From: Bacillota bacterium
GTDB lineage: Bacteria > Bacillota > Clostridia > Christensenellales > Aristaeellaceae
Direction of reading: 5' to 3'
DNA length: 7,523 bases
Assembly: GCA_023392395.1 (NCBI GenBank)
Contig: JAEVZE010000167.1
Location: 1 to 7,523, forward strand
Part shown: positions 1 through 5,798 of the stretch, piece after piece
How the letters are laid out: the number at the start of each line of letters is the position of its first letter
Numbering within the stretch: the stretch's first letter is position 1
Program-made: the position numbers and the translations under genes
The notes under the pieces: model-generated
Database searches by the model: none
Told to the model about the DNA's origin: nothing
The model's input: the letters and a program-made list of their open reading frames with translations, nothing else

Positions 1-53
1 TCTGCGGTGAAGGTCTTGCCGTCTTCCATTTCAAAGGTTACGATCGGATTCAT
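1..53 (-). CDS. Second cyclophilin-type peptidyl-prolyl isomerase, N-terminal fragment
   Basis: Only the first 17 codons and two bases of the next are in the window. They begin at an ATG at 53-51 and read MNPIVTFEMEDGKTFTA. This resembles the first beta strand of bacterial cyclophilins and matches the start of the cyclophilin domain in the gene just upstream, which reads NPVVTITMADGG. A strong AGGAGG at 60-65, six bases before the ATG, supports the start. Unlike its neighbour it has no hydrophobic N-terminal segment, so it would be a cytoplasmic enzyme, inferred to catalyse cis-trans isomerisation of Xaa-Pro bonds. It starts 13 nt after the previous stop and is surely co-transcribed with it. 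The catalytic residues lie outside the window, so the family call rests on a short match plus the tandem context. Confidence 0.72.
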   Translation of the reverse strand, partial: MNPIVTFEMEDGKTFTA

Positions 54-66
54 GGTGTCCCTCCTG

Positions 67-702
67 TTATGGATTTTGTTCAATCTTAACCACGGTGTAT
101 TCATAGCCCTTGGTGTCCACGGTGACAGACTGGATCTTGCATTCCACCAGCGGCCGGTCGGACGAATCGGTGGGGGTGGTGGCAATCCGGTCCACCACGT
201 CCATGCCGCTTGTGACCATGCCGAAGGCCGCGTACTGCCCGTCCAGACTGGTGGATTTCTGGTGCATGATGAAGAACTGGCTGCCGGCGGAGTCATAATC
301 GTTGGCCCGGGCCATCGAGATTACGCCGCGTTCGTGGGAGAGATCGTTGGGGAAGCCGTTGTCTAAGAACTCGCCCTTGATGGAATAGCCGGGGCCGCCG
401 GTGCCGGTGCCGGTGGGATCGCCACCCTGGATCATGAAGCCTGGGATCACGCGGTGGAAGATCAGACCGTTGTAGAAGCCGGAATTGGCCAGCGTCACGA
501 AGTTGGCCACGGTGTTGGGCGCGACGCGGGGGTATAGTTCCAGCTTGATCACGCCTCCGTCCGCCATGGTGATGGTGACGACCGGGTTGGGTACGTCCGC
601 CGCAACCTGCGTCTCGCGGCCAATCTGCCGGAAAACCGTCAAAACGAGCGCCACGATGCCCACGGCGACCAGAATGAGAACCGGAATCAGCCACTTCTTC
701 AC
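67..702 (-). CDS. Membrane-anchored cyclophilin-type peptidyl-prolyl cis-trans isomerase
   Basis: A 211-residue protein. Residues 1-3 are MKK and residues 4-24 form one hydrophobic helix with no lipobox cysteine. I read this as an uncleaved N-terminal anchor that places the enzyme on the outer face of the membrane, where it could help fold exported proteins. The cyclophilin domain runs from about residue 39 to 208. It carries FHRVIPGFMIQGGD (82-95), with R84, F89 and Q92 equivalent to human CypA R55, F60 and Q63, and SQFFI (141-145), with Q142 and F144. LDGQYAAFG (153-161) follows; the CypA tryptophan position is Ser and H126 is Tyr, as is common in bacteria. The start is a GTG (702-700) that overlaps the hemZ stop as GTGA. 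A GGGAGGG stands 10-11 bases upstream, a slightly long spacing. The stop is TAA at 67-69. Function and family are secure; location and substrates are inferred. Confidence 0.93.
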   Translation of the reverse strand: MKKWLIPVLILVAVGIVALVLTVFRQIGRETQVAADVPNPVVTITMADGGVIKLELYPRVAPNTVANFVTLANSGFYNGLIFHRVIPGFMIQGGDPTGTGTGGPGYSIKGEFLDNGFPNDLSHERGVISMARANDYDSAGSQFFIMHQKSTSLDGQYAAFGMVTSGMDVVDRIATTPTDSSDRPLVECKIQSVTVDTKGYEYTVVKIEQNP

Positions 703-2135
703 GAACCTTGTTCCCTCCCGAAGATCAGTGTATGTTTGCGGCCGGCCATCATATCCACTTCACGGATGTAGGTTTCGATGTTGCGCACGTTGGGCGCGCG
801 CTCGATGCGCTTCTCCCGCGGGAACACCCACTTGGTGATCGCGCCCGCGCCCAGCGCCAGGACCGGCGCGGTCTCCTCCATGTTGTCGATGTTGTACAGG
901 CAGGCGTACCGGGGTTTGGAGTAGCCCACGTTTTCCAGGTTGCCCAACATGTGCTTCTGCCGGTACAGGTAGTATGGCTGGTAGCCCGCTTTTGTCAGTC
1001 GCGCGCGGGCCTCATCCACCATCCATTCGGCAAGTCCGGGTTCCTCCGGCGTAAAGCCCGCCTCGTGCAGGCGGCTGGCGCGCTTGACGGAGAGCGTATG
1101 CACCGTCACGCCCTCGGGCGTTAAGCTCAGCGCCCTGTCCAGCGTCCGCTCGAAATCCTCATGGGTTTCGCCGGGGAGAGAAGCGATCAGGTCCATGTTG
1201 ATGTCGCGAAAGTCCAGGCTTCGTGCCAGTTCGAACGCATCCACGATCTGCGAGGCGGTGTGCGCGCGGCCAATGCGCTTGAGCGTTGCGTCATTGAACG
1301 TCTGGGGATTGATGCAGATGCGGTCGATTTCGAGGTTTCGGAGCACGCTCAGTTTTTCGTGGCTGATGGTGTCCGGGCGGCCCGCTTCCACCGTCCACTC
1401 CAGCGCGCCGGGAAACTTCCAGCGCAGCGTGGTCAAAAGCCGGTCCAGCTGCATGGCGCTAAGCGCCGTCGGCGTGCCGCCGCCCAGGTACCCCGCGCGC
1501 AGCCTCAGCCCTTTTCGCGCCATCATCAGCGCGGTCAAGTCGATCTCCCGCATCAGCGCGGTCAGGTACGGCTCCACCAGGTTCCCGCGGCCGATCGCCT
1601 CTGCCGGGAACGCGCAGTACTCGCACCGGGTTGGGCAGAAGGGAATGGCTACGTACAGGTCGAATTCGTCCGGCTGGGGCGTTTCCACCGCGCGCTGAAC
1701 GCTGACGATCTCGCGCAGTAGGCTCGCCTTGGACGGCGTTACGTCGAAGGCGTCCGTAAGCCAGGCCTCGGCCTGGGCGGGGGTTTGTCCGCCCTCCAGC
1801 GCCTCATAGAACAGCCGGGTCGGGCGGATGCCGGTCAAGGAGCCCCAGGGGGGCCTGACGCCGGTAATCCGCTTGAGCAGGTTGTACAGGCAGGTCTTGG
1901 CGGCGCGCTTGATCGCGCGCTTCTGTTCCAGAGCGCCGGAGACATGCGGCGTGGTGACGCGCTCTGTAGCGCCTTCGAAGCGGCAGATTTCCACCCAGCC
2001 GGCCTCCGCCTGCTCATGGGTGTGCTCGACGCACCGCTGCCCCTCGTCGGGGCTGACGGGTTCGTCATAGAACACGCGCACCACGTCCGCGAGATCCGCG
2101 AAGTAGGCGGCCGCGTTGGTCTTCAGCTGAATCAT
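699..2135 (-). CDS. hemZ: Radical SAM protein HemZ (coproporphyrinogen III dehydrogenase-like)
   Basis: A 478-residue protein, close to the size of HemZ from Bacillus. The N-terminal 160 residues form the HemZ-specific region, including GSLTGIRPTRL (98-108). The radical SAM core follows: the 4Fe-4S motif C167-x3-C171-x2-C174 within IPFCPTRCEYCAF, the SAM-binding GGGTPT (218-223) and VEAGRPDT (249-256), then a NPQTFND stretch typical of the HemN/HemW group. The C-terminal part contains the CLYNIDNMEE region recalled from HemZ proteins. The annotated role is oxygen-independent decarboxylation of coproporphyrinogen III. However, the fourth cysteine of true HemN (CxxxCxxCxC) is absent here (C174-A-F), as in HemW, so the actual reaction is uncertain. 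The ATG start overlaps the MBL stop as ATGA, and GGAGG at 2143-2147 lies seven bases upstream. No other heme gene is in the window. Confidence 0.92.
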   Translation of the reverse strand: MIQLKTNAAAYFADLADVVRVFYDEPVSPDEGQRCVEHTHEQAEAGWVEICRFEGATERVTTPHVSGALEQKRAIKRAAKTCLYNLLKRITGVRPPWGSLTGIRPTRLFYEALEGGQTPAQAEAWLTDAFDVTPSKASLLREIVSVQRAVETPQPDEFDLYVAIPFCPTRCEYCAFPAEAIGRGNLVEPYLTALMREIDLTALMMARKGLRLRAGYLGGGTPTALSAMQLDRLLTTLRWKFPGALEWTVEAGRPDTISHEKLSVLRNLEIDRICINPQTFNDATLKRIGRAHTASQIVDAFELARSLDFRDINMDLIASLPGETHEDFERTLDRALSLTPEGVTVHTLSVKRASRLHEAGFTPEEPGLAEWMVDEARARLTKAGYQPYYLYRQKHMLGNLENVGYSKPRYACLYNIDNMEETAPVLALGAGAITKWVFPREKRIERAPNVRNIETYIREVDMMAGRKHTLIFGREQGS

Positions 2136-2761
2136 TTGTATTCCTCCGCCACCTGCTTCAGCGGCGCGCTCTCGCCGTGCCCCGGCAGGATCAGCGTGAT
2201 GCCGGGCAGCGCGATCAGCCGCTTGATGGACGAATAGAGGGAACGCACGTTGCCGCCCGGCAGGTCGTAGCGGCCGAAGCCCACCTGGAACAGCGTGTCG
2301 CCGGTGTACAGCGCTCGCTGCTCCGGCAGGTAGAAGCTGACGCCGCCCGGCGTGTGGCCCGGGCAGGCGATCACCTGAATCGAAAGCCCGGCCAAGAGCA
2401 GCGGGCCTTCGTTTAGTTCCTCGTCCGCGTCAAAGGGCACGAAGGGCGTCTTGGTGGATTCCACCATGCCCAGCATGTTGAGCGCGGGGTTACGCAAATA
2501 AGGCGCGTCCAGCGGGTGGATGTGGATGCGCGCGCCGGTTTGGTCCCGAAGCGCCTTGGCCGCCATGATGTGGTCAAAGTGGCCGTGGGTCAGCAGGATG
2601 TCCGTCAGGCGCTTGCCGGAGGATTCAATCTTGGCCAATATGGCCTGAACGTCGTCGCCCGCGTCGATCAAAAGCGCGTCGTCCCGGAGTGGCCGGAATA
2701 GAAGGTAACTGTTGGCGACGTACCCGCCGCATTCGATGCGCCTTGATTTAAAGTCTTCCAT
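2132..2761 (-). CDS. Metallo-beta-lactamase fold hydrolase, glyoxalase II-like
   Basis: A 209-residue single-domain metallo-beta-lactamase fold enzyme, the usual size for the short YcbL/GloB-like hydrolases. The binuclear metal site is complete: THGHFDH (58-64) gives H59, H61, D63 and H64, with H136 in CPGHTPGG, D155 in TGDTLF and H195 in LPGHG. The family hydrolyses thioesters such as S-lactoylglutathione or other small-molecule esters; the substrate here cannot be read from sequence. No signal peptide is seen, so it should be cytoplasmic. I chose the ATG at 2761-2759 because AAAGGAG (2768-2774) stands six bases before it and homology begins there. The frame stays open for 37 more codons to 2872, but those lie in the palindromic element and are Arg/Pro-rich. 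The stop overlaps hemZ. Its presence between dtd and hemZ is a common Clostridia arrangement. Confidence 0.9.
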   Translation of the reverse strand: MEDFKSRRIECGGYVANSYLLFRPLRDDALLIDAGDDVQAILAKIESSGKRLTDILLTHGHFDHIMAAKALRDQTGARIHIHPLDAPYLRNPALNMLGMVESTKTPFVPFDADEELNEGPLLLAGLSIQVIACPGHTPGGVSFYLPEQRALYTGDTLFQVGFGRYDLPGGNVRSLYSSIKRLIALPGITLILPGHGESAPLKQVAEEYK

Positions 2762-2767
2762 TGCGCG

Positions 2768-2774
2768 CTCCTTT
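2768..2774 (-). promoter_or_regulatory. Ribosome binding site deciding the MBL hydrolase start
   Basis: The minus strand reads AAAGGAG here, six bases before the ATG at 2761. It lies just outside the edge of the palindromic element (2783), so the element insertion left translation initiation of this gene intact. It argues against the longer open frame that starts inside the element. Confidence 0.8.
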
Positions 2775-2782
2775 GGAGGTTC

Positions 2783-2808
2783 ATACCAATTCCAAACATT
2801 CTTTCGTC
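2783..2808 (+). repeat. Terminal inverted repeat, arm next to the MBL gene
   Basis: This 26-nt arm pairs with 2946-2971. Identical blocks are ATACCAA, AAACAT and TTTCGTC, in register with no gap; the five mismatches fall in the spacers between the blocks. The sequence is more AT-rich than the surrounding genes. Confidence 0.7.
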
Positions 2809-2945
2809 GTCGAGGCGGTGCTTTTCGCGCAGGGCGGTGTCGCCTTCCGCTCAAGGTAGCGCTGCATTTCACGCCGAAGGCGTATCCCGAAGGGTCGCCT
2901 CGCTCCGGCTCCTAGCCCTGCTATCTGCAATCCCTCGCCACTTTG

Positions 2946-2971
2946 GACGAAACGATGTTTTGCGTTGGTAT
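2946..2971 (-). repeat. Terminal inverted repeat, arm touching the dtd stop codon
   Basis: This is the partner of the arm at 2783-2808. Its outermost base (2971) is also the last base of the dtd TGA stop codon (2973-2971), so the element begins immediately where dtd ends. Confidence 0.7.
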
Positions 2972-3420
2972 CAGAACGTCTTTTTGCTGTCGAGGAGGAT
3001 GGTGACCGGGCCGTCGTTGACCAGTTCCACCTGCATATCGGCGCCGAACACGCCCCGCGCCACCGGGATCCCGCGGGTGGCAATCGCCTCCGCCATGCGG
3101 TCGATCATCGGGGCCGCGATCTCGGGCCGGGCGGCGTTTGAGAAGCTGGGCCTTTTGCCATGCCGCGCATCGCCCAGGAGCGTAAACTGGGAAACCAGCA
3201 GGACCGCCCCGCCGATGTCGGAAATCGAGCGGTTCATCTTGCCCTGCTCGTCCTCGAACACGCGAAGGCCGACGAGCTTTTCGACGCCGTAGCGCATGTC
3301 CTCGTCGGTATCGCCGGATTCCACGCCCGCAAGCGCCAAAAAGCCCCTGCTGATCTCCCCTGTGGTCTCGCCATGGACCGTCACCTTTGCGCGCGTCACG
3401 CGCTGCACCACCAGGCGCAT
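2971..3420 (-). CDS. dtd: D-aminoacyl-tRNA deacylase (D-Tyr-tRNA(Tyr) deacylase)
   Basis: A 149-residue protein, the normal length for bacterial DTD. It begins MRLVVQRVTRAKV, a typical family N-terminus. It carries both active-site signatures: SQFTL (77-81), followed by KRPSF, and NDGPVT (135-140), which holds the Gly-cisPro pair (G137-P138) that gives chiral selectivity. The family removes D-amino acids (and glycine from tRNA-Ala) mischarged onto tRNA, acting as a cytoplasmic homodimer. The ATG shares its first base with the rel stop codon (TAATG). A modest GGTGA at 3428-3432, seven bases upstream, can pair with 16S rRNA, so translation is probably coupled to rel. The stop TGA touches the inverted repeat of the element that follows. 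The C-terminus DSKKTF is of normal form, so the insertion did not obviously truncate it. Confidence 0.96.
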   Translation of the reverse strand: MRLVVQRVTRAKVTVHGETTGEISRGFLALAGVESGDTDEDMRYGVEKLVGLRVFEDEQGKMNRSISDIGGAVLLVSQFTLLGDARHGKRPSFSNAARPEIAAPMIDRMAEAIATRGIPVARGVFGADMQVELVNDGPVTILLDSKKTF

Positions 3421-5798
3421 TACGCGCTCACCCGGAACACTTCGATGATGTCCGAACGCTTCTGCAGCTGCTTGATGATGGTCTCCAGCTGTTTGGTATT
3501 TTTGAGGCACAATGTCACGTTGATCACGGTGTTCTTGCTCTTGTCCACCCGGGCCGAAAGCGCCATGATGGAAACCTCGAGCTTGGCAAACAGCGCCGAA
3601 ATCTCGGCCAAGAGGCCAAGCCTGTCGTAGGCGATGATCTGGATGTCGGCGTTGTAGCCGGTGCCCTCTTCGCCCTGCCAGCTGACGTGGATCAACCGCT
3701 CCGGCTCCCTGGCGAATTCCCCCATGTTGACGCAGTCGCTGCGGTGCACCGAAACGCCTCGACCCCGGGTGATGTAGCCGATGATGTCGTCGCCCGGCAG
3801 CGGCGTGCAGCACTTGGCGAAGCGCACCAGCATGCCCGGCTCGCCCTCGACCACCACGCCGTGGCTGACGGTGCGCTTTTGCGCCTGTTCGCGGGCGCGC
3901 TGCGCGGCGTCCGCCGCGATCTTGACGGGGTCGGGTTCGGGTTGCTTGACGGTCTTTTTGTAGGATTCGATCAGCCGGTTCAAAATCTGCCCGGTGGACA
4001 GCCCGCCAAAGCCCACCGTCACGTACAGATCGTCCAGCGAGGACAGCGTGTAGCGCTTGTAGATCGGCTCCAGAAATTCCGTCTTGTTGAGCTGCGGCCA
4101 CTGGAAGCCCAGGCGCTTGGCCTCTTTCTCCAGCATGTCGCGGCCTTTGACCATGTTTTCGTCTTTGAACTCGTGCTTGAACCAGGCCCGGATTTTGCTG
4201 CGGGCCTCGGAGGTTTTCACAAGCTGCAGCCAGTCCCTGGACGGGCCGTGGGAGGCGGAGGAGGTCATGATCTCCACGAAGTCGCCGGACTCAAGTTCCG
4301 TGGACAGCGGCACGATGCGGCCGTTGACCTTTGCGCCCACGCACTTGTTGCCGACGGCGGTGTGGATGGAGTACGCAAAGTCTACGGGCGTCGCGCCTCT
4401 GGGCATCGAAACCACGTCGCCCTTGGGCGTGAACACGAAGACTTCGTCCGAAAAAAGATCGACCTTCAGCGCGTCCATAAACTCGCCGGGGTCGCGCGTT
4501 TCGTTCTGCCAGTCCAAAATCTGGCGGAGCCAATACAGTTTGTCGTCCAGCGCGTCGGCCTGCTTGCCCTCTTTGTAGCGCCAGTGGGCCGCGATGCCAA
4601 ACTCGGCGGTGCGGTGCATCTCGCGGGTACGAATTTGCACTTCAAACGGCATACCGCCCATGCCCACCACCGTGGTGTGCAGCGACTGGTACATGTTGGG
4701 CTTGGGCATGGAAATATAGTCTTTGAACCTGTTGGGCACCTGCGTCCACAGCGTGTGCACCACGCCCAGCGCGGCGTAACAGTCCTGAATGGTTTCGACG
4801 ATCACGCGAACGGCGATCAGATCGTAGATCTGATCGAAGGTCTTGTTCTGCGATTTCATCTTCCGGTAGATAGAGTAGAAATGCTTGGGCCGGCCGTCGA
4901 TTTCGGCCGTGATGCCCTGCTCGTTCAGCTTCTCAAACAGCGTGTCGATGACGTTTCGGATGGACTTCTCGCGCTCTTCGCGCTTCATACCGACCTTTTC
5001 GACCAGGTCGTAGTAGCCTTCCGGATCAATGTACCGAAGCGACAGGTCTTCCAATTCCCATTTGATGGCGCTCATGCCCAGGCGGTGCGCCAGCGGAGAG
5101 TATACGTCCAGCGTCTCTCTCGCGATGCGCTGCTGGCGCTTCGGGTCCTGGAACTTCAAAGTTCGCATGTTGTGCAGCCGGTCGGCCAGCTTGATCAGCA
5201 CCACGCGGATGTCCTTGGCCATGGCAAAGAACATCTTGCGCAGGCTTTCGGCCTGCTGCTCTTCACGGGAGGCAAGATCCAGCCGGCTCAGCTTGGTGAC
5301 GCCGTCCACCAGCTGCGCGACCTCCGGACCGAACAATTGTTCGATGGTGTGGATGTCGCAGTCCTCGCAGTCCTCCACGGTGTCGTGCAGAAGGCCCGCG
5401 GCCACGGTGGTGGCGTCCAACATGAGGTCCGCCAGGATGTCGGCGACGCGGTAGGGATGGGTGAAGTAGGGCTTGCCGCTCTTGCGCTTCTGACCGGCGT
5501 GGCGTTCCTGCGCGTAGGCGTAGGCGCGTTCCACCAGCGACAAATCCTCGTTGGGGTGGAAATGGCGCATCTTGGCCAGGAGAGCGCTGAGCTGCGGATC
5601 CTGCTCCTCCAGATTGACAGCGTCCACGCCCTCCGGCTTGATCGCCGGGGCATCCTGAGACATGATGGGGCAGGTAGCAGCCCCAGACATTGCCGAACAG
5701 GCCGCAGTACCGTCTTCGGCCTGGGGCGCGCTATTTGCATCCGGGGCGGCGTTTTGGGCCATGTCCGGATTTGTGTCAGGCTGGGTTCCTTCGTTCAT
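3420..5798 (-). CDS. relA: Bifunctional (p)ppGpp synthetase/hydrolase Rel
   Basis: A 792-residue long RelA/SpoT homologue that makes and degrades the stringent-response alarmone on the ribosome or in the cytosol. An Ala/Asp/Pro-rich, probably disordered extension occupies residues 1-65. The HD hydrolase follows (about 90-235), with H114, H138-D139, E142-D143 and D206/N210 of ADRLHN intact. The synthetase (about 290-420) has HFYSIYRKM, D326 in YDLIAVR, KDYISMPKPNMYQSLHT (359-375) and EVQIRT. Next come TGS (about 447-508), a Cys-Cys zinc-finger-like region (C663-C664, FAKCCTPLPGDDI) and a C-terminal ACT domain (about 715-792). Both catalytic sites look intact, so it should be bifunctional like Bacillus Rel. 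The ATG at 5798 follows a strong GGGGAGGTGA. It is about 60 residues longer than typical Rel. The HD loop holds an unusual CEDC. The gene overlaps recJ by 23 nt. Confidence 0.96.
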   Translation of the reverse strand: MNEGTQPDTNPDMAQNAAPDANSAPQAEDGTAACSAMSGAATCPIMSQDAPAIKPEGVDAVNLEEQDPQLSALLAKMRHFHPNEDLSLVERAYAYAQERHAGQKRKSGKPYFTHPYRVADILADLMLDATTVAAGLLHDTVEDCEDCDIHTIEQLFGPEVAQLVDGVTKLSRLDLASREEQQAESLRKMFFAMAKDIRVVLIKLADRLHNMRTLKFQDPKRQQRIARETLDVYSPLAHRLGMSAIKWELEDLSLRYIDPEGYYDLVEKVGMKREEREKSIRNVIDTLFEKLNEQGITAEIDGRPKHFYSIYRKMKSQNKTFDQIYDLIAVRVIVETIQDCYAALGVVHTLWTQVPNRFKDYISMPKPNMYQSLHTTVVGMGGMPFEVQIRTREMHRTAEFGIAAHWRYKEGKQADALDDKLYWLRQILDWQNETRDPGEFMDALKVDLFSDEVFVFTPKGDVVSMPRGATPVDFAYSIHTAVGNKCVGAKVNGRIVPLSTELESGDFVEIMTSSASHGPSRDWLQLVKTSEARSKIRAWFKHEFKDENMVKGRDMLEKEAKRLGFQWPQLNKTEFLEPIYKRYTLSSLDDLYVTVGFGGLSTGQILNRLIESYKKTVKQPEPDPVKIAADAAQRAREQAQKRTVSHGVVVEGEPGMLVRFAKCCTPLPGDDIIGYITRGRGVSVHRSDCVNMGEFAREPERLIHVSWQGEEGTGYNADIQIIAYDRLGLLAEISALFAKLEVSIMALSARVDKSKNTVINVTLCLKNTKQLETIIKQLQKRSDIIEVFRVSA

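Larger units (their letters stand above)
2783..2971. mobile_element. MITE-like palindromic element between dtd and the MBL gene
   Basis: A 189-bp sequence bounded by inverted repeats at 2783-2808 and 2946-2971. It reads ATACCAA...AAACAT..TTTCGTC inward from both ends and matches at 21 of 26 positions without gaps. The symmetry continues inward: GCAGGGC at 2829-2835 faces GCCCTGC at 2915-2921. A hairpin ACGCC-GAA-GGCGT at 2871-2883 is centred on 2877, the exact midpoint. Further small stems lie at 2833-2844, 2848-2861, 2886-2894 and 2907-2917. TA dinucleotides flank the CCAA...TTGG core (2784-2785 and 2969-2970), as expected for an IS630/Tc1-mariner type insertion, but this is inference. No protein is credible inside it. 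It occupies the only real gap in an otherwise overlapping operon. It could instead be a conserved structured mRNA segment or a REP-like repeat; copy number in the genome would decide. Confidence 0.6.

Noticed and set aside
2762..2872. 37-codon N-terminal extension of the MBL hydrolase.
   Set aside because: It runs through the palindromic element, is Arg/Pro-rich and unlike the family. The ATG at 2761 has its own strong ribosome binding site.
2781..3083. A 100-codon minus-strand open frame spanning the gap and the dtd 3' end.
   Set aside because: It overlaps dtd in a different frame and its remainder lies in inverted-repeat sequence. There is no motif and no start signal.
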